A program made the position numbers and the translations under genes. The notes under the pieces are model-generated. The model was not told where the DNA came from. It did not search any database and was given only the letters and a program-made list of their open reading frames with translations. A stretch of 64,000 nucleotides of DNA, taken from positions 1 to 64,000 of the forward strand of contig CAKOOM010000001.1 of NCBI GenBank assembly GCA_934098395.1, written 5' to 3'. This document shows, in pieces, positions 6,867 to 14,829 of the stretch. The stretch's first letter is position 1. Every line of letters starts with the position of its first letter. This DNA is from an uncultured Bacilli bacterium. GTDB taxonomy: Bacteria > Bacillota_I > Bacilli_A > RF39 > UBA660.

Positions 6867-9689
6867 ATGGATAAAATTGTTGTTAAAGGAGCACGAGTTA
6901 ATAATTTAAAAAATATTGATATTGAAATACCTAAAAATAAATTGGTTGTTATGACAGGTGTATCTGGGTCTGGTAAGAGTAGTTTGGCTTTTGATACAAT
7001 ATATGCTGAGGGACAAAGAAGATATATAGAAAGTCTTAGTGCATATGCTAGACAGTTTTTAGGTGGTAGTGAAAAGCCAGATGTTGATTCGATTGATGGT
7101 CTTTCTCCATCTATTAGTATTGATCAAAAGAGTACTAATAAAAATCCTCGTTCTACAGTTGGAACAATAACCGAAATATATGATTACTTACGTTTATTAT
7201 ATGCAAGGGTTGGGGTTCCATTTTGTCCAAAACATCATATTCCAATTTCACAACAAAGTATTGAAGAAATGACTAATAAAGTTTTAGAACTAGAAACTGG
7301 TAGTAAGATAATGGTAATGGCTCCAGTTGTTAAAGGTGAAAAGGGAACACATAAAGAACTTTTTGAACAATTAAGAAAAGATGGTTTTGTTCGTTGTAAA
7401 ATTGATGGTGAACTTAGAGATCTTAATGAAAATATAGAACTTGATAAAAATAAGAAACATATTATTTTAGTTATTGTTGATAGATTAATTATTAAAGATG
7501 ATATTAGATCTAGATTATATGATTCGATAGAAACAGCTAGTAAATTAGCTCATGGTAAAATTATTATTGATTTGGTTGATAAAAATGAAGAAATGCTAAT
7601 GAGTGAAGATTTTGCTTGTCCTTACTGTGATTTTTCTTTGTTGGAATTAGAACCAAGAATATTCTCTTTTAATGCACCATATGGAGCGTGCCCTGATTGT
7701 AAAGGGCTTGGGGTTAAGTATAATCTAGATATTGATTTAGTTATACCTGATAAAAATTTAAGTATAAATCAAGGTGGGATTAAACCTTTTAACATTGATG
7801 ATGATAATATTAATAGAACGCAAATTGAAACTGTAGCTAAATATTATAATATTGATTTAGATAAGAAAATTAAAGATTTAACAAAGAAAGAATTAGATAT
7901 TATCTTATATGGCTCTGAAGATATACTTGAATTTAGTTATACTTCAAAGAATGGTAACACAAGAAATACGAAAGGATATTTTGAAGGAGTTATTACTAAT
8001 TTAGAAAGAAGATATATTGAAACAAAAAGTAGTTGGATAAGAGAATGGATTGAAGGATACATGAGGGAGAGTGTTTGTCCTACATGTAATGGCTCAAGAC
8101 TTGCTCCGAATGCTTTATCTGTTTTAATTAATAATAAAAATATTTATGAAGTTTCTTCTTTATCTATTAAAGAATTAAAAGAATTTATTAGTAATTTAAA
8201 ATTATCTAATGAAAAGAAAGAAATATCTGAATTATTAATTAAAGAGATTAATAATAGACTAGATTTCTTAATTAATGTTGGGTTGGAGTATTTAACTCTT
8301 AGTCGTACTGCGGGTACTTTGTCTGGTGGTGAAAGCCAAAGAATTAGATTAGCTACGCAGATTGGTTCTAAGCTTACAGGAGTATTGTATGTGCTTGATG
8401 AGCCTAGTATTGGTTTACATCAAAAGGATAATCAAAAACTTATTAATTCACTACTTGAAATGCGTGATATTGGAAATACTTTAATTGTTGTTGAACATGA
8501 TACGGATACGATGTTAGCAGCAGATTATTTGGTAGATATTGGTCCTTTAGCTGGCGAGCATGGGGGAAAGGTAGTAGCTGCAGGTACTCCAGAAGAAGTT
8601 ATTGCCAACGAAAATAGTATTACAGGACAGTATTTATCTGGAAAGAGAAAAATATTGGTTCCAAAAAAAAGAAGAAAAGGAAATGGTAAGTTTATAACAA
8701 TTAAAGGAGCTAAAGAAAATAATCTTAAAAATATTAATGTTAAATTTCCTTTGGGAACTTTTACTTGTGTAACTGGAGTATCTGGATCAGGAAAGAGTAG
8801 TTTGGTAAATGAAATATTATATAAATCTGTAGCTGAAAAACTTTATAAATCTAAGGAGAAACCTGGTAAATGTAGAGATATATTGGGAATTGATGAAATT
8901 GATAAGGTTGTTTTAATTACTCAAAATCCTATAGGTAGAACACCACGTAGTAATCCAGCAACTTATGTTTCTGTTTTTGATGATATAAGAGATGTGTTTG
9001 CGGAAACTAAGGATGCTAAAATTAAAGGATATGACAAGGGTAGATTTAGCTTTAATGTTAAGGGTGGTAGATGTGAAGCTTGCTGGGGTGATGGAGTAAA
9101 AAAAATAGAGATGCACTTTCTACCTGATGTCTATGTTCCTTGTGATGTTTGTCATGGAACAAGATATAACAAAGAAACATTAAGTATTAAATATAAAGGT
9201 AAAAACATATATGATGTATTAGAAATGAGAGTTGATGAACTTGTAGACTTTTTCGAAAATCATCCGAAAGTTGTTCATAAACTTAAAACTTTACAAGATG
9301 TAGGACTTGGTTATATTAAGATTGGTCAAAGTGCTCCTACATTGTCTGGTGGAGAAGCTGCTAGAGTTAAATTAGCTAAAGAACTTCAAAAAAAACCTAC
9401 TGGAAAAAGCTTATTTGTACTGGATGAACCTACTACGGGACTACATTCTTACGATATAGAAAAATTATTAGCTATTCTCAACAGAATTGTTGATAATGGT
9501 GATACGGTTGTTGTTATTGAGCATAATTTAGATGTTATTAAGGTTGCTGACTATATTATTGATTTAGGACCAGATGGTGGTAATTTAGGTGGTACAGTTG
9601 TTGCTACCGGTACTCCGGAAGAAGTGGCTAAATGCAAAAATAGTTATACTGGACAGTTTTTAAAAGATTATTTAAAAAAGGACATTTAA
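6867..9689 (+). CDS. uvrA: Excinuclease ABC subunit A
   Basis: 940 aa, the usual UvrA length. The duplicated ABC ATPase is visible: Walker A 'GVSGSGKSSL' near residues 31-40 and again near 637-646, and signature motifs 'LSGGESQRIRLA' and 'LSGGEAARVKLA' with following 'VLDEP' Walker B. Zinc-finger cysteine pairs occur at 'CPYC...CPDC' and 'CEACWGDG...CDVCHG'. UvrA2 recognises bulky DNA lesions and loads UvrB for nucleotide excision repair. uvrB is not adjacent, unlike in many Bacillota. The gene is monocistronic with its own promoter and terminator. Confidence 0.97.
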   Translation: MDKIVVKGARVNNLKNIDIEIPKNKLVVMTGVSGSGKSSLAFDTIYAEGQRRYIESLSAYARQFLGGSEKPDVDSIDGLSPSISIDQKSTNKNPRSTVGTITEIYDYLRLLYARVGVPFCPKHHIPISQQSIEEMTNKVLELETGSKIMVMAPVVKGEKGTHKELFEQLRKDGFVRCKIDGELRDLNENIELDKNKKHIILVIVDRLIIKDDIRSRLYDSIETASKLAHGKIIIDLVDKNEEMLMSEDFACPYCDFSLLELEPRIFSFNAPYGACPDCKGLGVKYNLDIDLVIPDKNLSINQGGIKPFNIDDDNINRTQIETVAKYYNIDLDKKIKDLTKKELDIILYGSEDILEFSYTSKNGNTRNTKGYFEGVITNLERRYIETKSSWIREWIEGYMRESVCPTCNGSRLAPNALSVLINNKNIYEVSSLSIKELKEFISNLKLSNEKKEISELLIKEINNRLDFLINVGLEYLTLSRTAGTLSGGESQRIRLATQIGSKLTGVLYVLDEPSIGLHQKDNQKLINSLLEMRDIGNTLIVVEHDTDTMLAADYLVDIGPLAGEHGGKVVAAGTPEEVIANENSITGQYLSGKRKILVPKKRRKGNGKFITIKGAKENNLKNINVKFPLGTFTCVTGVSGSGKSSLVNEILYKSVAEKLYKSKEKPGKCRDILGIDEIDKVVLITQNPIGRTPRSNPATYVSVFDDIRDVFAETKDAKIKGYDKGRFSFNVKGGRCEACWGDGVKKIEMHFLPDVYVPCDVCHGTRYNKETLSIKYKGKNIYDVLEMRVDELVDFFENHPKVVHKLKTLQDVGLGYIKIGQSAPTLSGGEAARVKLAKELQKKPTGKSLFVLDEPTTGLHSYDIEKLLAILNRIVDNGDTVVVIEHNLDVIKVADYIIDLGPDGGNLGGTVVATGTPEEVAKCKNSYTGQFLKDYLKKDI

Positions 9690-9707
9690 TATTAATGTTC
9701 TTTTTTT
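9676..9707 (+). terminator. Intrinsic terminator of uvrA
   Basis: AAAGGACAT/ATGTTCTTT stem (one G-T pair) around TTAATATTA, then a T-run. The left arm includes the final codons of uvrA. Confidence 0.7.
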
Positions 9708-9736
9708 GAATATATTAATTTTTAATAACATAATAT
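9708..9736 (+). promoter_or_regulatory. Possible sigma-E-like promoter of spoIVA
   Basis: GAATATA, 14 bases, then CATAATAT (9729-9736) resembles the mother-cell sigma-E pattern (ATAtt, about 14 bases, CATAcaaT). In Bacillus spoIVA is sigma-E dependent. There is no sigma-A pair at this place. The match is by eye only. Confidence 0.45.
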
Positions 9737-9757
9737 TTATTGAAAAGAGGGGAATTA

Positions 9758-11227
9758 ATGGAAAAAATTGATGTTATTAAGAATATTGCAATGCGTACTG
9801 GAGGAGATATTTATTTAGGGGTTGTTGGGGCTGTTAGAACTGGTAAGTCTACTTTTATACGTAGATTTATGGAAAATATGGTTATTCCAAATATAGAAGA
9901 TGAATTTGAAAAGAAAAGAACAATAGACGAGTTACCGCAAGCAGCTAGTGGAAAAATGATTATGACTACTGAACCTAAATTTGTTCCTGCTAATGCGGCA
10001 AAAATTACTATTGATGAATTTTCTGCTAATATTAAAATGATTGATTGTGTAGGATATGTTATTAATGATGCTAAAGGTGTTGATGATGAAAATGGTCCTA
10101 GGTATGTAATGACTCCTTGGTATAGTGAACCTATTCCTTTTGTAGAAGCGGCAGAAATAGGAACTGAAAAGGTTATTAAAGAGCATTCTACAATAGGAAT
10201 TGTTGTTACATCTGATGGTTCTTTTGGAGAATTTAAGCGAAATGATTATGTTGAAGCAGAAGAAACTGTTATTAATGAACTTAAAGAAATTGGTAAACCA
10301 TATATTGTACTTTTAAATACTACTAATCCAAGCGGAGAAGAAGCTATTAAAATTACAAATAATTTATCTGAGAAATATAGTGTACCAGTATTACCTATTA
10401 ATGTTGAAATGATGCAAGAAAGAGATATGTATAATATACTAAAAGAAGCTTTGTATGAATTTCCAGTTGTGGAAGTTAAAGTCAATATTCCTGATTGGAT
10501 TTCGGTACTTAATCCAAATCATTATGTAAAAAAATGTTATATAGAAAAAATTAAAGAAAGTGTTTTATCAATAGATAAAATTAGAGATGTAGAAAAGATT
10601 ACACAATACTTTAATGATTGTGAATATATTGAGAAATCTTATTTATCAGATGTAGATACTTCAACAGGTGAAGTTACTATTAACTTATCGGCTCCAATTA
10701 GTTTATATAGTCAAGTACTTAGAGAAATTATTAATATAGATATTTCTTCAAAGGCAGATTTGTTATATTTATTTCAAGAATATAACGATACAAAAACAGA
10801 ATATGATCAAATTAAAAGTGCTTTAAAAACTGTCAAGCAAACAGGATATGGGATTGCTTCACCAACACTTGCGGATATGAAATTAGAAACTCCAGAAATT
10901 ATTAAACAAGGTGGCAGATATGGAGTTAAACTTAAGGCAAAAGCACCATCAATACATATGATTAAAGTTGATGTTGAATCTACTTTTGAGCCTATTATTG
11001 GTAGTGAGATGCAAAGTAAGGAACTTATTAATTATTTAACTGACAATAATAAAGAGAATGATATTTGGAAAAGTGAAATTTTTGGAAGAAGTTTAGATGT
11101 TATTGTTCAAGAAGGTATTCAAGCTAAATTAGCAATGATGCCAGAAAGCGTTAGATATAAACTATGTCAGACTTTAACTAAGATCATTAACAAAGGAAGC
11201 TCAACAATGATTGCTATTGTAATATAG
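9758..11227 (+). CDS. spoIVA: Stage IV sporulation protein A, coat-assembly ATPase
   Basis: 489 aa from the ATG at 9758 behind AGAGGGG (Bacillus SpoIVA 492 aa); an in-frame TTG at 9740 precedes the ribosome site and is rejected. The N-terminal Walker A reads 'GVVGAVRTGKSTFIRRFME' (residues about 21-39), followed by the SpoIVA-typical 'DELPQAASGKMIMTTEPKFVP' region. SpoIVA hydrolyses ATP to polymerise into the coat basement layer on the outer forespore membrane. It is followed by the HU gene, as in Bacillus. A sigma-E-like promoter precedes it. Confidence 0.96.
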   Translation: MEKIDVIKNIAMRTGGDIYLGVVGAVRTGKSTFIRRFMENMVIPNIEDEFEKKRTIDELPQAASGKMIMTTEPKFVPANAAKITIDEFSANIKMIDCVGYVINDAKGVDDENGPRYVMTPWYSEPIPFVEAAEIGTEKVIKEHSTIGIVVTSDGSFGEFKRNDYVEAEETVINELKEIGKPYIVLLNTTNPSGEEAIKITNNLSEKYSVPVLPINVEMMQERDMYNILKEALYEFPVVEVKVNIPDWISVLNPNHYVKKCYIEKIKESVLSIDKIRDVEKITQYFNDCEYIEKSYLSDVDTSTGEVTINLSAPISLYSQVLREIINIDISSKADLLYLFQEYNDTKTEYDQIKSALKTVKQTGYGIASPTLADMKLETPEIIKQGGRYGVKLKAKAPSIHMIKVDVESTFEPIIGSEMQSKELINYLTDNNKENDIWKSEIFGRSLDVIVQEGIQAKLAMMPESVRYKLCQTLTKIINKGSSTMIAIVI

Positions 11228-11288
11228 TAAAATAGTGTAAACAAATGAGATAAATAGTTAATTTTAAGTTGTTTTTTTTGCTAAACTA

Positions 11289-11317
11289 TTGATTTTAAAC
11301 GTAAAACATGTTATTGT
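11289..11317 (+). promoter_or_regulatory. Possible promoter of the HU gene
   Basis: TTGATT (11289-11294), 17 bases, TATTGT (11312-11317). This gives a leader of about 50 bases before a strong GGAGGT at 11361-11366. TATTCT a few bases downstream is an alternative -10. Confidence 0.4.
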
Positions 11318-11373
11318 ATTCTTGTAAGCATAGATGATGTCTTGCTTAAATTAGAAAATGGAGGTAAATAAGA

Positions 11374-11646
11374 ATGACAAAAGCATGTTTAGTTGAATAC
11401 ATTGCTGAAAATGCAGACTTAACAAAAGCTGATGCTACTAGAGCATTAGAAGCTATGTTAGATGGTTTAACAAAAGGATTAAAAGAGGAAGGTAAAGTAA
11501 CATTAGTTGGTTTTGGAACTTTCTCTGCTAAGAAAAGAGATGCTAGAACTGGAAGAAATCCACAAACAGGTGAAGAAGTTAAAATACCTGCACGTGTAGT
11601 TCCTGGTTTCAAAGCTGGAAACAAATTAAAAGATGCTTTAAATTAG
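11374..11646 (+). CDS. hup: HU family DNA-binding protein
   Basis: 90 aa, full-length HU. 'TLVGFGTFSAKKRDARTGRN' (about residues 46-65) contains the family signature and leads into the DNA-gripping arm 'GRNPQTGEEVKIPARVVPGFKAG'-type region ending at Lys/Leu-rich helix 3. HU dimers bend and compact DNA. Codons are more regular and slightly richer in GC than neighbours, consistent with high expression, and the leader holds a perfect GGAGGT. The position behind spoIVA matches Bacillus hbs. Confidence 0.96.
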   Translation: MTKACLVEYIAENADLTKADATRALEAMLDGLTKGLKEEGKVTLVGFGTFSAKKRDARTGRNPQTGEEVKIPARVVPGFKAGNKLKDALN

Positions 11647-11660
11647 TCTTTTATAAATTA

Positions 11661-11696
11661 AAATAACCTTTAAAATTTAAGGTTATTTTTTATTTT
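11661..11696. terminator. Bidirectional intrinsic terminator
   Basis: Perfect 10-bp stem AAATAACCTT/AAGGTTATTT with loop TAAAATTT and T-rich tails on both strands. It separates the HU gene from the convergent XRE/S24 regulator gene. Confidence 0.85.
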
Positions 11697-12355
11697 ATTT
11701 CTCTATGTATTGCTGTTACTTTTCCTAAAATCATATCTGGAGACATTATGTTTACATTTAATGATGGATATTTAGGATTCATAGCTTGTAATATTATTCC
11801 TTTTGGATATTTATATAATTTTCTAACAGATAATATATTACTTTTAGTAGCTATTACTATATCATCACCATTTTTATATTCTGTTTTCTTTTCAAAGAAA
11901 ACTTTGTCATTTTTTAGATAATATGGCATCATTGAATCATCTAATATTTTAACAGATAATTCAGATTTACCAATTAATGGTTCATAGCTAGCATTTTTAT
12001 ATGTATTAATAATCTTTTCATTTTTAACGGTTAGATTTTTTTCTATTCTAGAATTACTTACATAATTTTTGATGAATTTAGTTTCAAGAATATTTTTTTC
12101 TTCTTTTGATAATGGTATATCTTTTAGTAAAGAGGTATCTATGTTAAAAATTTCACATATTTCAAAAAATAAATCGTATGGAATGTTTAAAAGTCCGGTT
12201 TCATATTTATGTAGTGTTTGTCTATTTTTTTGATGATTTAAGGCATTCGACAAGTCCTCAAGGGAATAATTATATTTTATTCGATTTTCTCTAATAAGTT
12301 TTCCTACAAATGGTTTTAATTCATCACTTACTAATTCTTTTTTTCTAGTTCTCAT
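11690..12355 (-). CDS. XRE-type helix-turn-helix regulator with S24 (LexA/CI-like) C-terminal domain
   Basis: 221 aa. The N-terminal cro/CI-type HTH spans about residues 14-70 ('YSLEDLSNALNHQKNRQTLHKYETG' region). The C-terminal S24-like domain shows the Ser motif 'ILDDSMMPYYLKND' (about 131-144) and the Lys motif 'SVRKLY' (about 176-181), the expected catalytic dyad. I cannot see a clear Ala-Gly autocleavage site in the linker. The fold is that of SOS-type or phage-type self-cleaving repressors; HTH type argues against orthodox LexA. It is last of three minus-strand genes (gap 10 bases after the VUT pair), so it may regulate that operon. Confidence 0.8.
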   Translation of the reverse strand: MRTRKKELVSDELKPFVGKLIRENRIKYNYSLEDLSNALNHQKNRQTLHKYETGLLNIPYDLFFEICEIFNIDTSLLKDIPLSKEEKNILETKFIKNYVSNSRIEKNLTVKNEKIINTYKNASYEPLIGKSELSVKILDDSMMPYYLKNDKVFFEKKTEYKNGDDIVIATKSNILSVRKLYKYPKGIILQAMNPKYPSLNVNIMSPDMILGKVTAIHREIK

Positions 12356-12365
12356 ATTGTACTCC

Positions 12366-13031
12366 TTACTGTTTATATTTATTTGCTATATATATAGGAA
12401 TTGTTCCTACTAGACCAATTACTGTTTTAATCATGTATCTTATGACTAAGCATAAAATTAAATCTATTGGTTCGTATTCGAATAGATATGCAATAAATAC
12501 GAATAATATATTTTCTAATAATTCAATAATTATTATAGAGAATATATTGCTTAATATTATTTTATTTTGTAATCTTTTTAATAAATAGTATAATTTACTA
12601 CTTAAGTAGATACTGATTATAATTGAGATGGTTAATCCTAAATATATTCTTAAGTTATATTTAAAAATATTATCATAAGATATATTAGCTAATTTATTGT
12701 ATTCGCTACTGTCTATAATACCTGATAAATTTAGAAAACTACAGCTAATTAGGGCAGTTACTAATACAAGGCTTAGGTATGTTTTTAGTTCTTCTGGTCC
12801 TCTTTTTTGCGTTATCATATTTCCAGCTATTATTAAGGATGTAGTTACTGCAAAACCTATTGGAACATTTACTCCCATTAATTCTATTTGTTTTAGTGAC
12901 ATAATACATGATATAAATGTGGCAATTATTCCATAGACATAGATTCCATCAGTTTTAAATTTTTTAAATAATAATAGTAATAATACATAGCATATAATCA
13001 TTTCTATAAAGATAAGAATTATATTTATCAT
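12366..13031 (-). CDS. VUT-family-like membrane protein (second of tandem pair)
   Basis: 221 aa integral membrane protein with about six hydrophobic segments. The order 'FKTDGIYVYGIIATFISCIM' - 'KQIELMGVNVPIG' - 'SLIIAGNMITQKRGPEELK' matches the VUT/YhhQ pattern (queuosine-precursor transporters have G-L-Y near the N-terminus, then a conserved D-x-x-S/T-E-K-Y-G). Here that acidic motif is changed to 'GNMITQKRG'. Substrate is unknown. The start overlaps the end of the upstream paralogue by 4 bases. Both partners are 221 aa, suggesting duplication and perhaps a heterodimer. Family assignment is by eye. Confidence 0.6.
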   Translation of the reverse strand: MINIILIFIEMIICYVLLLLLFKKFKTDGIYVYGIIATFISCIMSLKQIELMGVNVPIGFAVTTSLIIAGNMITQKRGPEELKTYLSLVLVTALISCSFLNLSGIIDSSEYNKLANISYDNIFKYNLRIYLGLTISIIISIYLSSKLYYLLKRLQNKIILSNIFSIIIIELLENILFVFIAYLFEYEPIDLILCLVIRYMIKTVIGLVGTIPIYIANKYKQ

Positions 13032-13693
13032 TTTTTCACCAACTTATCTGTTATATAATTAATAAATATTAAATTTATTATTATTACTGGTAATCCAATT
13101 ATATATGTTGAGATTCCAACAAATAGGGAATACTTTAATTCTATAGTGTTAATATAAATTAATACTGAATATAGCACTGTATATATAAGTGCAGTAATAA
13201 TATAATTTAGGATTACACTGATGTTTATATTATTTTGAATTTCATTTATTAGTTTATATAAGTTTACTACTATGTATTGACTTATTAGAACTATTAATGG
13301 ATATATAATTAATATTTTATAATTATACTCAAATGTACCTTCCATATTAATAGATATTGTTTCAGTTATGGCAGGAATATAAAAATTCATAATTGCTAAT
13401 AAAATACTTGAACCAATGTTGGTATACAATGATAATTTTATTAAGTTTTTATTTTCTTTATATCCATATTTTGTTAGAAATATATATAATATGGTTAGTG
13501 AGGCAATTATCGGAATAATACTTAGATTAGTATTCATCTTGAAGATATATGCTATTTTAAATGAAAATATTAATCCTAAAATATTAAATATAACCAAAGC
13601 AAAATATAAGCCTCTTTTACTTAGCATTTTAAATAGACAGAAAGTTGTTAACATTGTTAACAATATAAATATTATTAATATTATTTCTCCCAT
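13028..13693 (-). CDS. VUT-family-like membrane protein (first of tandem pair)
   Basis: 221 aa with about six membrane segments. The start is an ATG behind AAGGTGGC at 13693. The N-terminal pattern 'FKMLSKRGLYFALVIFNILGLIFS' parallels 'FKKFKTDGIYVYGIIATFISCIM' of the next gene, and both have a '...YGYKENK'/'QKRGPEE' turn after the third segment, so they look paralogous. This copy is more diverged from typical VUT proteins than its neighbour. A TGATATAAT extended -10 (13718-13726, minus) lies just upstream. Predicted location is the cytoplasmic membrane; the transported substrate, if any, is unknown. Confidence 0.5.
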   Translation of the reverse strand: MGEIILIIFILLTMLTTFCLFKMLSKRGLYFALVIFNILGLIFSFKIAYIFKMNTNLSIIPIIASLTILYIFLTKYGYKENKNLIKLSLYTNIGSSILLAIMNFYIPAITETISINMEGTFEYNYKILIIYPLIVLISQYIVVNLYKLINEIQNNINISVILNYIITALIYTVLYSVLIYINTIELKYSLFVGISTYIIGLPVIIINLIFINYITDKLVKK

Positions 13694-13717
13694 GTAGCCA
13701 CCTTCTTATTCATATAT

Positions 13718-13726
13718 ATTATATCA
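13718..13726 (-). promoter_or_regulatory. Extended -10 promoter of the VUT pair and XRE/S24 operon
   Basis: TGATATAAT on the minus strand, 25 bases upstream of the first start codon and downstream of a terminator. No good -35 was found, as expected for an extended -10 element. Confidence 0.5.
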
Positions 13727-13727
13727 T

Positions 13728-13761
13728 AAAAAATAAAGATACAAAATATTTTTGTATCTTT
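13728..13761 (-). terminator. Intrinsic terminator after the HgdB-like pair
   Basis: 12-bp perfect stem AAAGATACAAAA/TTTTGTATCTTT with a 3-base loop; the minus strand continues into a T-rich run. Confidence 0.8.
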
Positions 13762-13764
13762 TTC

Positions 13765-14829
13765 TTAATTTTGTGTTTTTGATTTTATCATGTCATAAAA
13801 AGCTTCTAATTTTGTATCAATGTTGGCGATGTTATTTTCTCCATCAAAGCTTAAATATAATATTGGAGTATTATATTCTTCACCAATTTTACTTAAAATT
13901 GGCATAGCATTTATTTCTGGAACACAACTAAAGCTTTTTATGTGTATAATACCATTAATTCCTTTTTTACAATGATATAAACTATGCTGAATAGATTCAG
14001 TTCCATCTGCTCCAAGATGATATTTTAAATATTTTTTACTTTTATATAATACTATTTTTTGTTTTAATTTTTTAATAAGTAATAAATATGTTAAATTTGT
14101 ATATCTTATTACTTCTATTCCTTGTTCTATTAAAGTATTTTCAATATTATTGCTAGCTTCTGAATCCATAAGGGAATATAATTCACCAATTAAAAGAATT
14201 TTTATTCTTGGAATTGGCTTTAACTTGATGTTTTTATATATTTTTTTATATTTAAAATATATTTTTGTGATCTTTATGATTCCTAACTTTTTTGATAGGT
14301 AACTATTATGCATTTTCTTTTCGGCAATTTGAAAATCTTTTTTATTTTCAGCATATCCCATGTTTTCTCTTTTATATTTATCTAATTTATCCATAAATAT
14401 TATTATTAGAATACCTTGAAATAAATAATAAATAAACTTTATTATGTTTAATTTTTTATTTTCTTGTTTGGCAAACTTATACATATTTTTAATAGATACA
14501 TGATTATTTTTTATGAGATTTACAAAATTAAATTTATATCCCAAATCTTTTAAGATTTGTTCTTGTAACTCGGCAAAATAACCATATCTACAACCACCAC
14601 CAGCTTGAACTAAAATATTGGCACCATTATTTAAAGCATTTATATAATTACCTAAGTTATATTTAAATGGCATGCATATATCATCTGGTGAATATTTTGC
14701 TCCGAGTGAGATTGTTTGTTTATTATTATATGGTGGGATGTATACTTGTAATTTGGTAATTTTTTCAATTATATATTTTATGGGAATATAATAGTTGCTT
14801 AAATGGGGAAAAGAAATTATTTTATTCAT
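13765..14829 (-). CDS. 2-hydroxyacyl-CoA dehydratase-like (HgdB/DUF2229-related) protein
   Basis: 354 aa from an ATG behind AAAGGAGG. Three cysteine contexts fit cluster ligands of the HgdB/double-cubane fold: 'DDICMPFKYNLGNYI' near residue 50, 'QAGGGCRYGYFAEL' near 80 and 'SFSCVPEINAMPI' near 305. The C-terminus 'DTKLEAFYDMIK' parallels 'ETKLESFIDIIK' of the next gene, so the two are paralogues and may pair as subunits. The starts and ends overlap by 8 bases, implying co-translation. Family members are activated by an ATP-dependent reductase (HgdC type), which is absent here. The substrate is unknown. Confidence 0.7.
   Translation of the reverse strand: MNKIISFPHLSNYYIPIKYIIEKITKLQVYIPPYNNKQTISLGAKYSPDDICMPFKYNLGNYINALNNGANILVQAGGGCRYGYFAELQEQILKDLGYKFNFVNLIKNNHVSIKNMYKFAKQENKKLNIIKFIYYLFQGILIIIFMDKLDKYKRENMGYAENKKDFQIAEKKMHNSYLSKKLGIIKITKIYFKYKKIYKNIKLKPIPRIKILLIGELYSLMDSEASNNIENTLIEQGIEVIRYTNLTYLLLIKKLKQKIVLYKSKKYLKYHLGADGTESIQHSLYHCKKGINGIIHIKSFSCVPEINAMPILSKIGEEYNTPILYLSFDGENNIANIDTKLEAFYDMIKSKTQN

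Noticed and set aside
11346..11624. Minus-strand frame opposite the HU gene
   Set aside because: HU is certain on the plus strand with a strong ribosome site; the opposite frame is a shadow.
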